Shown piece by piece: positions 1 to 11,363 of a stretch of 64,000 nucleotides of DNA (the first letter of the stretch is position 1; the number at the start of each line of letters is the position of its first letter). Source of the stretch: Streptomyces gardneri (GTDB lineage Bacteria; Actinomycetota; Actinomycetes; Streptomycetales; Streptomycetaceae); contig NZ_BJMN01000020.1 in the NCBI RefSeq assembly GCF_006539185.1, forward strand, positions 1 through 64,000, in the 5' to 3' direction. A model generated the notes under the pieces. That model did no database searches and was not told the origin of the DNA. It saw only the letters and a program-made list of their open reading frames with translations. The position numbers were made by a program, and so were the translations under genes.

Positions 1-242
1 TGCAGGTCAGTACCGGGATTTCATTGCAACCATCATGCGAGCTAACGCAACAAACCTCGCCTGCGCATTGCAATGACATGACGATGAACGCGCCGCGAAC
101 CCCGCACCGACCGTTCAATCGCCGTACAGAAACCGGCACTTGGTCTCCGTACGAAGATGAATCACCCTCAGCTAATGTGTGGCCCATGCAGGGGGAACTG
201 GAAGACCACTCTGGTGCGGGCAGTCTGAACGGCAGCGGAGCC

Positions 243-2225
243 ATGCCACTCGAGGCGGGGGATCCCCGCCGGATCGGGGCCTTCCGGCTCCTCGGCGTGC
301 TCGGCTCCGGAGGTATGGGGCGGGTCTATCTCGGCGCCGTACCAGGGAAGTTCGCGGCGGTGAAGCGGGTCCTTCCCGTACTCGCCGAGGACGCCGACTT
401 CCTCAACCACTTCGGGCACGAGCTCGACAACCTGGCCCGGCTGCCCGCCGGGGCCAACACGAAACTCCTCGCGAGCGACCGCACGGCCAAACCTCCGTGG
501 TTCGCCACCGAGTTCATCCCGGGCATCACGCTCAGCGAGGCCATCCGGCTGCACGGCGGCCCGCTGCCCCCGGAGTCCCTGTGGCGGCTCCTGCGGGACG
601 CGGCGGCCGGACTGCGGGTCGTGCACGGCGCCGACATGGTGCACCGCGACCTCAAGCCGTCCAACGTCATGCTGACCGACGGCGGCCTCTCCCTCATCGA
701 CTTCGGCGTGGCACGCGCCGCCGACCAGAGCCGGCTCACCAAGACCGGCATGGTCATCGGAACCCCCGCCTACATGGCCCCCGAGCAGGCCGTCGCCGAC
801 CGGCAACTCACCGGTGCGGCCGATGTGTTCGCCCTGGGCAGCCTGCTCCTGTACGCGGCGAACGGGCGGCCCCCGTTCGGTGACGGCTCCGGACCCGACC
901 TCCTCTACCGCGTCGTCCACGGCGAGCCCGACTTCGGGAAGCTCACCGAGACCGACCCCGAGCTCGCCGCGCTCGTCCGGACCTGCTTCGCCAAGGACCC
1001 GGCGGACCGGCCGACCGCCGCCGAGCTCGTCGAGCGGGCCGACGAGAAGGCCACCGGGGCCACGTGGCCCGCCGCCGTCGCCGACCGCATCGGCGAGCGC
1101 GCCACCTTCGCCGCCGGGGCGCCCACCGCCGAGCACCTGGCCGAGCTGGAGCGGATCGAGCCGGCCAAGGACGTCGCGACCGCCTCGCTCACCCCGCAGG
1201 CCGGGAAGGAGCCGGCCACCGCCGCGCCCGACCCCGTCGCGGTCACCGGGGCCGCGGCTCCGGGTGCCAAGCGGGTCAGGCGGAATCGATTCGTCATGCT
1301 CGCCGTGCCCGTCGTCGTGGCGACCGGCACCACTCTGACCGTCGCGCTCGGCCCGTACGAGATCGGCCGCCTCGGCGCCGCCCCCGACACCTCGGGCTCG
1401 CCTTCCGCCGTCGCCTCGCAGCCGGCGCCCGGCAATCCCGCGCCCGTGGCCTCGTCCTCCTCCGCGAAGCCGGGCGCCTCCGCGTCCGCTTCCGCCTCGG
1501 CCTCCTCGGGGCCGGCCTCCGTACCTCCGGGCGGGTCCACGGCGGCACCGCCGCCCGGCACGGGAGGCGCGGGCGGCGGCGGGACCCTGCCCGGCGGCGG
1601 AAACGGATCCGGGAGCGGGTCCGGGAGCGGCTCGGGCAGCGGCTCCGGCGGTGACGCCGGGACCGGTTCGACGACCGCCCCGGGCGGCGGCGGGTCGACC
1701 ACGACCAGCCCCGGCGGTGGAGGCGGGACGAAGACCACGCAGCCGCCCGCGCCTCAGCCCACCCGGACGACCACCCGGCCCGCTCCCCCGCCGTCGACCG
1801 GCGGCGGCTCGGGGCCCTCGGGGACGTACTCCATCGCGAACGTCTCCAGCGGGGAGTGCCTGTCCGAGAGCAACCCCGCGTGGGGCGGCACCATGGTCAA
1901 CACCGCCCCGTGCGGCACCCAGCCCAACAGCGGCACCATCACCTACGCCTGGACCTACTCGTCCACAGGGGGCGGCACCTTCCGGCTGGTCAACAAGGCG
2001 TCCGGCAAATGCCTCCAGCCGGGCGGGACGCCCGGCTTCACCTCCAAGGACTGCGACGGCTCCAGCCTCCAGTCGTGGACGATCGGCACCAAGACGTCCA
2101 GCGGCCACACGATCAAGAACGTGAACACCGGCGACTGCATGATCCCCGGCCCGCCGTTCCTGATGCAGTACACCTGCAATCCGAGCGACAGGAGCCACCT
2201 CTGGCGGAACGTCTCCCCCGTCTGA
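243..2225 (+). CDS. Membrane Ser/Thr protein kinase with extracellular ricin-type lectin domain
   Basis: Hanks-type kinase of about 660 aa that should phosphorylate Ser/Thr on cytoplasmic targets. Visible: Gly-rich loop GSGGMG (residues 21-26), catalytic Lys41, HRDLKPSN (134-141), DFG (153-155) and MAPEQA. One membrane segment follows near 349-371, then a long Ser/Gly/Pro-rich linker (about 380-525) and a C-terminal domain (about 527-660) with cysteine pairs and the GKCLQ/W pattern of ricin-B (RICIN) sugar-binding folds. The outer domain probably senses glycans or cell wall, an inference. The frame is open from 24, but kinases of this family usually begin just before LEAGDPRRIG, so ATG 243 was chosen; ATG 186 is an alternative. 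The second kinase starts 38 nt downstream. Confidence 0.85.
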   Translation: MPLEAGDPRRIGAFRLLGVLGSGGMGRVYLGAVPGKFAAVKRVLPVLAEDADFLNHFGHELDNLARLPAGANTKLLASDRTAKPPWFATEFIPGITLSEAIRLHGGPLPPESLWRLLRDAAAGLRVVHGADMVHRDLKPSNVMLTDGGLSLIDFGVARAADQSRLTKTGMVIGTPAYMAPEQAVADRQLTGAADVFALGSLLLYAANGRPPFGDGSGPDLLYRVVHGEPDFGKLTETDPELAALVRTCFAKDPADRPTAAELVERADEKATGATWPAAVADRIGERATFAAGAPTAEHLAELERIEPAKDVATASLTPQAGKEPATAAPDPVAVTGAAAPGAKRVRRNRFVMLAVPVVVATGTTLTVALGPYEIGRLGAAPDTSGSPSAVASQPAPGNPAPVASSSSAKPGASASASASASSGPASVPPGGSTAAPPPGTGGAGGGGTLPGGGNGSGSGSGSGSGSGSGGDAGTGSTTAPGGGGSTTTSPGGGGGTKTTQPPAPQPTRTTTRPAPPPSTGGGSGPSGTYSIANVSSGECLSESNPAWGGTMVNTAPCGTQPNSGTITYAWTYSSTGGGTFRLVNKASGKCLQPGGTPGFTSKDCDGSSLQSWTIGTKTSSGHTIKNVNTGDCMIPGPPFLMQYTCNPSDRSHLWRNVSPV

Positions 2226-2250
2226 CCCGTCAACCCACTTTCCCCGCCGC

Positions 2251-2256
2251 TAGATT
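2251..2256 (+). promoter_or_regulatory. Possible -10 element of a leaderless promoter for the receptor kinase
   Basis: TAGATT fits the actinobacterial -10 consensus TAGRRT and ends 8 nt before ATG 2264, placing the transcript start at or next to the start codon. No ribosome-binding site precedes the ATG. No good -35 is visible, so this is tentative. Confidence 0.35.
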
Positions 2257-2263
2257 GATCCCC

Positions 2264-5158
<2,895 letters not shown>

Positions 5159-5162
5159 CCGG

Positions 5163-5570
5163 TCACGACCGGGCGTGACCCGCCGTGAAGACCGGCACCG
5201 TCGTCTCGCCCTCCGCCCGGAAGGCGACCCGCAGCTCCATGCCGATCCGGAGCTCCGCCTCCGGCACGTCCACGACCTCCGTCATCATGCGCGGGCCCTC
5301 CGCGAGGTCGACGACGGCGGCGACGTACGGGACGCGCTCGCCGAAGGGCGGGAGGTCGTTCCGGTGGACGACCGACCACGTGTAGAGCGTGGCGCGGCCG
5401 CTCGCCGGCTCCCAGCGGACGTCCTCGCTCCAGCAGTGGGGGCAGAACTCGCGCGGGTAGTGGTGGGTCCGGTCGCAGGCCGCGCAGTGGCGCAGCAGGA
5501 GCCGGCCCTGGGCGGCGGCGTCCCAGTACGGGCGGGTGAAGGTGTCGATGTCGGGGTCGGCTGCCGTCAT
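5163..5570 (-). CDS. DUF35 OB-fold/zinc-ribbon acyl-CoA-associated protein
   Basis: A 135-aa protein with an N-terminal rubredoxin-like zinc ribbon (CAAC and CPHC pairs, about residues 28-47) followed by an OB-fold with the typical TLYTWSVVHR stretch. Family members (ChsH2-like) act as small subunits or partners of thiolases, lipid-transfer aldolases and MaoC-type hydratases, binding acyl-CoA. No such partner is in the window. The ATG overlaps the DoxX stop in a TGATG arrangement, so the two genes are translationally coupled. They probably belong to the operator-linked catabolic set (site 6050-6064). The 3' end meets the kinase gene tail to tail, 4 nt apart. Confidence 0.85.
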   Translation of the reverse strand: MTAADPDIDTFTRPYWDAAAQGRLLLRHCAACDRTHHYPREFCPHCWSEDVRWEPASGRATLYTWSVVHRNDLPPFGERVPYVAAVVDLAEGPRMMTEVVDVPEAELRIGMELRVAFRAEGETTVPVFTAGHARS

Positions 5571-6019
5571 CAGAAGAGTCCGATCGCGTGGTCGAGGGAC
5601 CAGGTCTGCCAGGACATCGCGAGGAGCGCGACCAGGGAGATCAGCGCCATCATCGCGTTCTGCCCCTGCTCGGCCCAGTCGTGGATCATCAGGACGAGGT
5701 AGAGGAGGTTGAGGAGGAGGCCGCCGACGAGGGCGACCGGGGTGAGGAAGCCGACGACCAGGCCGAGGCCGAGGGCGAGTTCGGCGTAGACGACGACGTA
5801 CGCCATGACCTTGGGGCGGGGGGCGACGACGGTGTCGAAGCCCTTCTTCACCTGCGGCCACTTGTGCTTGGCGGCGACGTCGGCGGCCCAGGCGATGCCG
5901 GTGCCGCGCTCGAACCAGCCCTTCCTGTCCTTGTGCCGCCAGCTCTCCAGCCACCACAGGCCGAGGCCGATGCGGAGGACGGCGAGCCATTCGGCGCCGG
6001 TGAGCCAGACGGTCTGCAT
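5570..6019 (-). CDS. DoxX family membrane protein
   Basis: A 149-aa protein with about four hydrophobic segments. The LRIGLGLWWLESWRHK start and the FLTPVALVGGLLLNLLYLV pattern are typical of DoxX/SURF4-like proteins. Family members are linked to quinone-dependent oxidases or redox chains; the function here is unknown. ATG 6019 was chosen because the open frame upstream runs through the divergent promoter region and the family begins at this point. The palindrome CTGACGGTACGTCAG lies 31 bp upstream of the start, so this operon is probably controlled by the shared regulator. Confidence 0.8.
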   Translation of the reverse strand: MQTVWLTGAEWLAVLRIGLGLWWLESWRHKDRKGWFERGTGIAWAADVAAKHKWPQVKKGFDTVVAPRPKVMAYVVVYAELALGLGLVVGFLTPVALVGGLLLNLLYLVLMIHDWAEQGQNAMMALISLVALLAMSWQTWSLDHAIGLF

Positions 6020-6049
6020 GCGCGCCCCCACGAGCTGAATCACGGAAAT

Positions 6050-6064
6050 CTGACGGTACGTCAG
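6050..6064. promoter_or_regulatory. Shared palindromic operator, site A
   Basis: CTGACGGTACGTCAG, a perfect 6-3-6 inverted repeat between the DoxX/DUF35 operon (start 6019, minus strand) and the divergent monooxygenase (start 6189). It is the same motif as the sites near 9056, 9080, 15724, 24714, 29976 and 30062. Its length suits a TetR-type dimer, which is an inference. Confidence 0.7.
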
Positions 6065-6188
6065 TTCAGCGCAGGGCGGGCCGGTCGCGCAAGAGGTCGG
6101 CGGGCGCTCGGCGGGCGTGACCGATTCGCAACCGAAATCCCTCTTGGTCGAGACCCACTGCGTGTACACGTCATTACGCTCAGCATTC

Positions 6189-7352
6189 ATGGCCACCACT
6201 TCCCAGCAGACTCCCGCTCACCCCGTGTACGTCATCGGCGGCGGCCCCGGCGGACTCGCCGTCGCCGCCTCCCTGCGCGAGCGCGGAGTACGGGCCGTCG
6301 TCCTGGAGAAGTCCGACGCCGTCGGGGCCTCCTGGCGCACCCACTACGACCGGCTGCGGCTCCACACCACCCGGCGCCTCTCCGGCCTCCCCGGCCTGCG
6401 GATACCCCGCTCCTTCGGGCGCTGGGTCGCCCGCGCCGACGTCGTGCGGTACCTGGAGAAGTACGCGGAGAAGCACGAGCTGGAGATCGTGACGGGCGTC
6501 GAGGTCTTCCGTGTCGACCGGGCGGGCGCGGAGTGGGTCCTGCACGCGACCGGCGGGCGTCGGCTCACCGGGAGCGCGGTGGTCGTGGCCACCGGCTACA
6601 ACCACACCCCGCGCCTGCCGGAGTGGCCCGGGCTCGACGCGTACAAGGGCGGGCTGAGCCACGCCCGCGAGTACCGCAACCCGAAGCCGTACGCGGGGAA
6701 GGACGTCCTCGTCGTGGGCGCCGGGAACACCGGGGCCGAGATCGCCGCCGACCTCGCCGAGGGCGGCGCCGGGCGCGTACGGCTCGCGGTGCGGACCGTC
6801 CCGCACATCGTGCGGCGCACGACCCTCGGCTGGCCCGCCCAGCGCAGCGGCATCCTGGTGCGGCGCCTGCCGACGGCCGTGGTCGACCGGCTGGGCGAGG
6901 TGATCGGCCGCTGCTTCCTGCCGGACCTGTCGGCACACGGGCTGCCCCGCCCCGAGAAGGGTCTCGCCACCCGCCAGCGGGAAGGCGCGGTCCCGGTGCA
7001 GGACGTGGGCCTCATCGAGGCCGTACGGGCCGGGAAGGTCGAGGTCGTCGCCGCCGTCGAGGCCTTCGAGGACGGCGAGGTGCTCCTCGCGGACGGCACC
7101 CGGATCGCCCCGGACGCGGTGATCGCGGCGACCGGCTACCGGCGCGCCCTGGAGCCGCTGCTCGGACACCTGGACGGCGTGCTCGACGGAAACGGACGGC
7201 CGGTGGTGCACGGGGCACGCTGCCCGCGCGAGGCGCCGGGACTGTACTTCCAGGGCTTCACCAACCCGATCAGCGGGATGCTGCGCGAGCTGGCGATCGA
7301 CGCGGAGAAGATCGCGCGCAGGATCGCGCGGGGGATCTCCCGGGGCCGCTAG
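6189..7352 (+). CDS. FAD/NADPH-dependent flavin-containing monooxygenase
   Basis: A 387-aa oxidoreductase. The FAD-binding motif GGGPGG is at residues 17-22, the NADPH-binding motif GAGNTG at about 177-182, and an FMO/BVMO-type fingerprint YKGGLSHAREY at about 152-162, with a late ATGY motif. It probably oxygenates a carbonyl, sulfur or nitrogen group of a small organic substrate using O2. It is shorter than Baeyer-Villiger enzymes and closer to the CzcO/YUC-like group. ATG 6189 was chosen because VYVIGGGPGG follows shortly; no clear ribosome-binding site is seen, and TACGCT upstream could be the -10 of a leaderless transcript. It is divergent from DoxX across operator site A. Confidence 0.85.
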   Translation: MATTSQQTPAHPVYVIGGGPGGLAVAASLRERGVRAVVLEKSDAVGASWRTHYDRLRLHTTRRLSGLPGLRIPRSFGRWVARADVVRYLEKYAEKHELEIVTGVEVFRVDRAGAEWVLHATGGRRLTGSAVVVATGYNHTPRLPEWPGLDAYKGGLSHAREYRNPKPYAGKDVLVVGAGNTGAEIAADLAEGGAGRVRLAVRTVPHIVRRTTLGWPAQRSGILVRRLPTAVVDRLGEVIGRCFLPDLSAHGLPRPEKGLATRQREGAVPVQDVGLIEAVRAGKVEVVAAVEAFEDGEVLLADGTRIAPDAVIAATGYRRALEPLLGHLDGVLDGNGRPVVHGARCPREAPGLYFQGFTNPISGMLRELAIDAEKIARRIARGISRGR

Positions 7353-7464
7353 CTCCGAGGTCGCGGTCCGTCCCGGATTTGCGGTGTCGGCAACATCGCT
7401 GGCCTGCGGTCGTCACGCGGGCGGAGCCTTGCCGGGCACTGTTCCCGGACCTCAGGGGTGGACC

Positions 7465-9021
7465 ATGACCGCGCCGAAGGCGACGTCGGCACACGCCGCT
7501 CAGCCAGATCAGCCCCATCAGCTCTCTCAACCCGATCAGCTCTCTCCACCCGATCAGCTCTCTCCACCCGATCAGCCCGTTCGGCCGGCCCAACCTGTAC
7601 TGAGCGCGCGCAGACGCTGGACGGTGCTGGCCGTCTGCTGTCTGAGCATGTTCCTGGTGGGCCTGGACACCACCATCGTCAATGTGGGTCTGCCGGCCAT
7701 CGGGCGCGGCCTGGACGTCGACACGCGCGGTCTCGAATGGGTCGTGGACGCCTACACCCTCGTCCTGGCCGGTCTCCTGATCTCCTCCGGCGCGCTGGCG
7801 GACCGCTTCGGGCGCCGCCGGGTGTTCCAGTGCGGGCTGGCCGTCTTCGGCATGGCCTCGCTGCTCTGCGCGCTCGCCCCGTCGGCGGGCGCGCTCGTCG
7901 CGGGCCGCGCCCTGCAGGGGGTCGGCGCCTCGATGCTCAGCCCCGTGGCGCTCGCGATCGTGGTGAACGCGATGCCGGACCCGAAGGAACGGGCGCGGGC
8001 GATCGGCGTCTGGGCGTCGGTGTTCGGACTGAGCATGGCCGCAGGCCCCCTCACGGGCGGCGCGCTCCTCGCGGGGCTCGACTGGCGGGCGCTCTTCTGG
8101 ATCAACGCACCCGTCATCGTGGCCGCCCTGCTGCTCAGCGCGGTGTTCGTGCCGGAGTCCCGGGCCGAGCGGGCCCGGCGGCTCGACCTGCCCGGCCAGC
8201 TCCTGCTGGCCGTCGCCCTCGCGGTCGCGGTCGGCGTCCTCATCGAGGGGCCGCGCATCGGCTGGTCGTCGCCCGCGGCGCTCGCGGGATACGCGGGCGC
8301 CGCCGCGGCGACGGCCGGTTTCGTGTGGGTCGAGTCCCGCCGACGTGAACCGCTGATGGATCTACGGCTCTTCGGGCGCCCCGCCTTCAGCGGTGCCGTC
8401 GTCGGCGCGGTGGCGGTCTTCGTCGCCCTGAACATGACGCTGCTCCTGAACACCCTCTACCTCCAGCACACCCGGGGATGGACGCCGCTGGCCGCCGGCG
8501 CGGCAAGCCTGCCCCTGGCCGTCGGTGCGACCGTCTGCGCGCCCTGGTCAGGCCGCATGGTCGGACGCACCGGACCGCGGCTGCCGCTGCTCCTCGCCGG
8601 CGGTTTCCTGACGGCCGGCGGGCTGTGCCTGGTCCGCCTCACCCCGCACACCAGCGTGTTCCTGCTCCTCGGCGCGCTCTCGCTCATCGGCATCGGGTTC
8701 GGCTTCGCCAACGCCCCGATCACCAACACCGCGGTCAACGGACTGCCGCTCGCCCGCGCCGGCGTGGCCGGGGCGATCACCTCCACGGCACGGCAGCTCG
8801 GCTCCGCCCTCGGCATCGCGCTCGCCGGCGGCCTGGTCGCGGCCGCCGGCCCGGCGGAGCTCGCGGAGGCGTCACGTCCGGGCTGGATCCTGGTCGCGGT
8901 CTGCGGCGTCCTGCTCCTCGCCGTCGCACGGGCGTCACAACCGACGAAGACCAAGGCAGTTTCGGACCAACGGTCTTGGGGACTTTTGGGGGCTTGGGGA
9001 CGCGGGAACTCGGGGTCCTGA
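7465..9021 (+). CDS. MFS multidrug exporter, DHA2-like (14 TMS)
   Basis: A 518-aa major facilitator with about 14 hydrophobic segments. It shows the drug/H+ antiporter patterns LDTTIVNVGLPAIGRGL in TM1, DRFGRRRVF in the loop after TM2, and GxxxGPxxGG in TM5 (SMAAGPLTGGAL). It should export small hydrophobic compounds in exchange for protons; the substrate is unknown. ATG 7465 follows AGGGGTGG. The N-terminal tail is odd: about 25 residues of Asp/Gln/Pro/Ser heptads encoded by a 21-bp tandem repeat (7505-7577). It lies directly after the monooxygenase but has no shared operator of its own. Confidence 0.88.
   Translation: MTAPKATSAHAAQPDQPHQLSQPDQLSPPDQLSPPDQPVRPAQPVLSARRRWTVLAVCCLSMFLVGLDTTIVNVGLPAIGRGLDVDTRGLEWVVDAYTLVLAGLLISSGALADRFGRRRVFQCGLAVFGMASLLCALAPSAGALVAGRALQGVGASMLSPVALAIVVNAMPDPKERARAIGVWASVFGLSMAAGPLTGGALLAGLDWRALFWINAPVIVAALLLSAVFVPESRAERARRLDLPGQLLLAVALAVAVGVLIEGPRIGWSSPAALAGYAGAAAATAGFVWVESRRREPLMDLRLFGRPAFSGAVVGAVAVFVALNMTLLLNTLYLQHTRGWTPLAAGAASLPLAVGATVCAPWSGRMVGRTGPRLPLLLAGGFLTAGGLCLVRLTPHTSVFLLLGALSLIGIGFGFANAPITNTAVNGLPLARAGVAGAITSTARQLGSALGIALAGGLVAAAGPAELAEASRPGWILVAVCGVLLLAVARASQPTKTKAVSDQRSWGLLGAWGRGNSGS
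7505..7577 (+). repeat. 21-bp tandem repeat encoding PDQLSPP heptads
   Basis: About three and a half copies of a unit containing CCCGATCAGCTCTCTC, encoding PDQLS(Q/P)P repeats in the cytoplasmic N-terminal tail of the MFS exporter. Such repeats change copy number by slippage. Confidence 0.75.
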
Positions 9022-9055
9022 GGACTTCCCGAACATCCACCCCGCACAACCATTC

Positions 9056-9070
9056 CTGACTGAGCGTCAG
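9056..9070. promoter_or_regulatory. Shared palindromic operator, site B1
   Basis: CTGACTGAGCGTCAG, 11 of 12 arm bases matching CTGACG-N3-CGTCAG, 59 bp upstream of the acyl-CoA synthetase start at 9129. It forms a pair with site B2, 24 bp apart start to start, roughly two helical turns. Confidence 0.65.
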
Positions 9071-9079
9071 TTCTGTAAT

Positions 9080-9094
9080 CTGACTATGCGTCAG
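9080..9094. promoter_or_regulatory. Shared palindromic operator, site B2
   Basis: CTGACTATGCGTCAG, 11 of 12 arm bases matching the shared motif, 35 bp before ATG 9129. It lies on the same helix face as B1, which would suit cooperative binding of two repressor dimers. Confidence 0.65.
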
Positions 9095-9128
9095 GTCAAT
9101 GGTCATGGGCGGAAGGTGGAGCGGAACG

Positions 9129-11351
9129 ATGCTTGGATCGACTCACGGCACCTTCACCACCGATCTCCGCGCACGCGTGGTCGCCTGCGGGGAGGAGCCC
9201 ACCGGCGTCGTGCACGGCGTCACCGCCGCCCCCGGCGACCAGGACGTCAGCGGCCGGCCGCTGCACGCCCCCGTACCCGACCTCGACCGGTTCTTCCGGC
9301 CCGGGTCCGTCGCCGTCGTCGGCGCCTCCGACACCGAGGGCCGCCCCAACACCGGCATCACCCGGCAGCTGCTCGCCTGGGCCGAGCGGGTCGGCGCCCG
9401 GCTCGTGCCCGTGCATCCGACCCGTACGAGCGTCTTCGGGATCGACTGCGTGCCCTCCGTCGCCGCGCTCACCGAACCCGTCGACCTCGCCGTCCTCCTC
9501 GTCGCCGACCCGCTCCCCGTCATCGAGGAACTCGCCGACACGAAGGTGCGGTTCGCCGTCGCCTTCGCCTCCGGCTTCGCCGAGACCGGCGAGGCGGGCG
9601 CCGCCGCGCAGGAACGGCTCGCCGCCGCCGTACGCCGCTCGGGGCTCCGGCTCCTCGGCCCCAACACCAACCTCAACGCCTTCGAGCGCTTCCGCGACGA
9701 CCTCGAAGGCCCGGCCGTCGCCCTCATCACCCAGTCCGGTCACCAGGGGCGGCCCGTCTTCACCCTCCAGGAGCTGGGCGTCCGGCTCTCCCACTGGGCG
9801 CCCACCGGCAACGAAGCCGACCTGGAGACCTCCGACTTCATCTCGTACTTCGCCGGACTGCCCGAGGTCGGGGCCATCGCCTGCTACGTCGAGGGACTCA
9901 AGGACGGCCGCTCCTTCCTCCTCGCCGCCGACCGGGCCGCACGCCAGGGCGTCCCCGTCGTCGCCGTGAAGGTCGGCCGCACCGAGACCGGGGCCCGCAC
10001 CGCCGCCTCCCACACCGGCAAGCTCACCGGCGCCGACCAGGTCGTCGACGCGGCCATGCGCCAGTACGGGGTGATCCGGGTCGACGGGCTCGACCAGCTC
10101 CAGGACACCGCGACCCTGCTCGCCCGCGCCCGCAGGCCGCAGGCGGACGGAGTCGTCGTCTACTCGATCTCCGGCGGTACGGGCGCCCACTTCGCCGACC
10201 TGGCGACGGCGGCCGGGCTCGAACTCCCCACCCTGCCGCAGGCCAAGCAGGACGAACTGCACCAGTGGATCCCGGAGTACCTGAGCGTCTCCAACCCCGT
10301 CGACAACGGCGGTCACCCGGTGGGCGACTGGCGCGGCCGGAAGATCATCGACGCGATCCTCGCGGACCCCTCCGTCGGCGTCCTCATCTGTCCGATCACC
10401 GGCCCCTTCCCGCCCATGAGCGACAAGCTCGCGCAGGACCTGGTCGACGCCGCCGAGGCGACGGACAAGCTGGTGTGCGTGGTGTGGGGCTCCCCGGTCG
10501 GGACGGAGGAGGCGTACCGCACGACCCTCCTCGGCTCCTCGCGTGTCGCCACCTTCCGGACGTTCGGGAACTGCATCGGGGCCGTGAAGGCCTATCTCGA
10601 CCACCACCGCTTCACCATCGGCTACCGCTCCCCCTTCGACGAGGCCCCCCGCACCCCCTCCCCCTCCTTCCGCAAGGCGCAGGCCCTCGTGCGGCCGGGC
10701 CGGCGGCTCAGCGAGCACGCGGCGAAGCAGCTTCTGCGGGCGTACGGGATACGGGTGCCGCGCGAGCAGCTCGTGACGAGCGCGGCGGCGGCGGTCCGGG
10801 CGGCGGGGCTCGTCGGCTACCCGGTGGTGATGAAGGCGTCGGGCGCGCAGCTCGCGCACAAGACGGAGCTGGGCCTGGTGAAGGTCGGGCTGACCTCCGC
10901 GAGCCAGGTCCGGGACGCGTACCGCGAGCTCACCGACATCGCGCGGTACGAGTCGATCGACCTCGACGGCGTCCTCGTCTGCCAGATGGTCGGGCGGGGC
11001 GTCGAGATGGTGGTGGGCGTGACCCGCGACGAACTCTTCGGGCCGACGGTGACGGTGGGTCTGGGCGGGGTCCTGGTGGAGGTCCTCAACGACACCGCCG
11101 TCCGCGTGCCGCCCTTCGGCGAGCGGGAGGCCCGCTCCATGCTCGCGGAGCTGCGCGGCCGGGCGCTCCTGGAGGGCGTACGGGGCGCTCCGCCGGCCGA
11201 CATCGACGCGCTCGTCGAGGTCGTGCTGCGGGTACAGCGGATGGCCCTCGAACTCGACGGCGACCTCGCCGAACTGGACATCAACCCGCTGATGGTGCTG
11301 CCGCGCGGGCAGGGGGCGGTGGCCCTGGACGCGCTCGCGGTCTGCCGATAA
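9129..11351 (+). CDS. ADP-forming (NDP-forming) acyl-CoA synthetase
   Basis: A 740-aa fused alpha/beta acyl-CoA synthetase that converts an organic acid, CoA and ATP to acyl-CoA, ADP and Pi, or runs in reverse. Visible: CoA-binding Rossmann domain (FRPGSVAVVGASD, about residues 45-65); succinyl-CoA-ligase-like domains with the phospho-His region AASHTGKL; and a C-terminal ATP-grasp domain (GYPVVMKASG, then ELDINPL near the end). It lacks the acetyltransferase domain of Pat-type relatives. ATG 9129 follows GGTGGAGCGG, and the family's natural N-terminus supports it over the upstream ATG at 9099. It leads an operon with the enoyl-CoA hydratase 13 nt downstream, under tandem operators B1/B2. Confidence 0.88.
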   Translation: MLGSTHGTFTTDLRARVVACGEEPTGVVHGVTAAPGDQDVSGRPLHAPVPDLDRFFRPGSVAVVGASDTEGRPNTGITRQLLAWAERVGARLVPVHPTRTSVFGIDCVPSVAALTEPVDLAVLLVADPLPVIEELADTKVRFAVAFASGFAETGEAGAAAQERLAAAVRRSGLRLLGPNTNLNAFERFRDDLEGPAVALITQSGHQGRPVFTLQELGVRLSHWAPTGNEADLETSDFISYFAGLPEVGAIACYVEGLKDGRSFLLAADRAARQGVPVVAVKVGRTETGARTAASHTGKLTGADQVVDAAMRQYGVIRVDGLDQLQDTATLLARARRPQADGVVVYSISGGTGAHFADLATAAGLELPTLPQAKQDELHQWIPEYLSVSNPVDNGGHPVGDWRGRKIIDAILADPSVGVLICPITGPFPPMSDKLAQDLVDAAEATDKLVCVVWGSPVGTEEAYRTTLLGSSRVATFRTFGNCIGAVKAYLDHHRFTIGYRSPFDEAPRTPSPSFRKAQALVRPGRRLSEHAAKQLLRAYGIRVPREQLVTSAAAAVRAAGLVGYPVVMKASGAQLAHKTELGLVKVGLTSASQVRDAYRELTDIARYESIDLDGVLVCQMVGRGVEMVVGVTRDELFGPTVTVGLGGVLVEVLNDTAVRVPPFGEREARSMLAELRGRALLEGVRGAPPADIDALVEVVLRVQRMALELDGDLAELDINPLMVLPRGQGAVALDALAVCR

Positions 11352-11363
11352 GGAGCCTCTTCC

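Noticed and set aside
1..242. The frame from 24 as the true start of the first kinase
   Set aside because: The DNA before 186 is less GC-biased and the kinase family begins near 243; this stretch is more likely promoter and leader.
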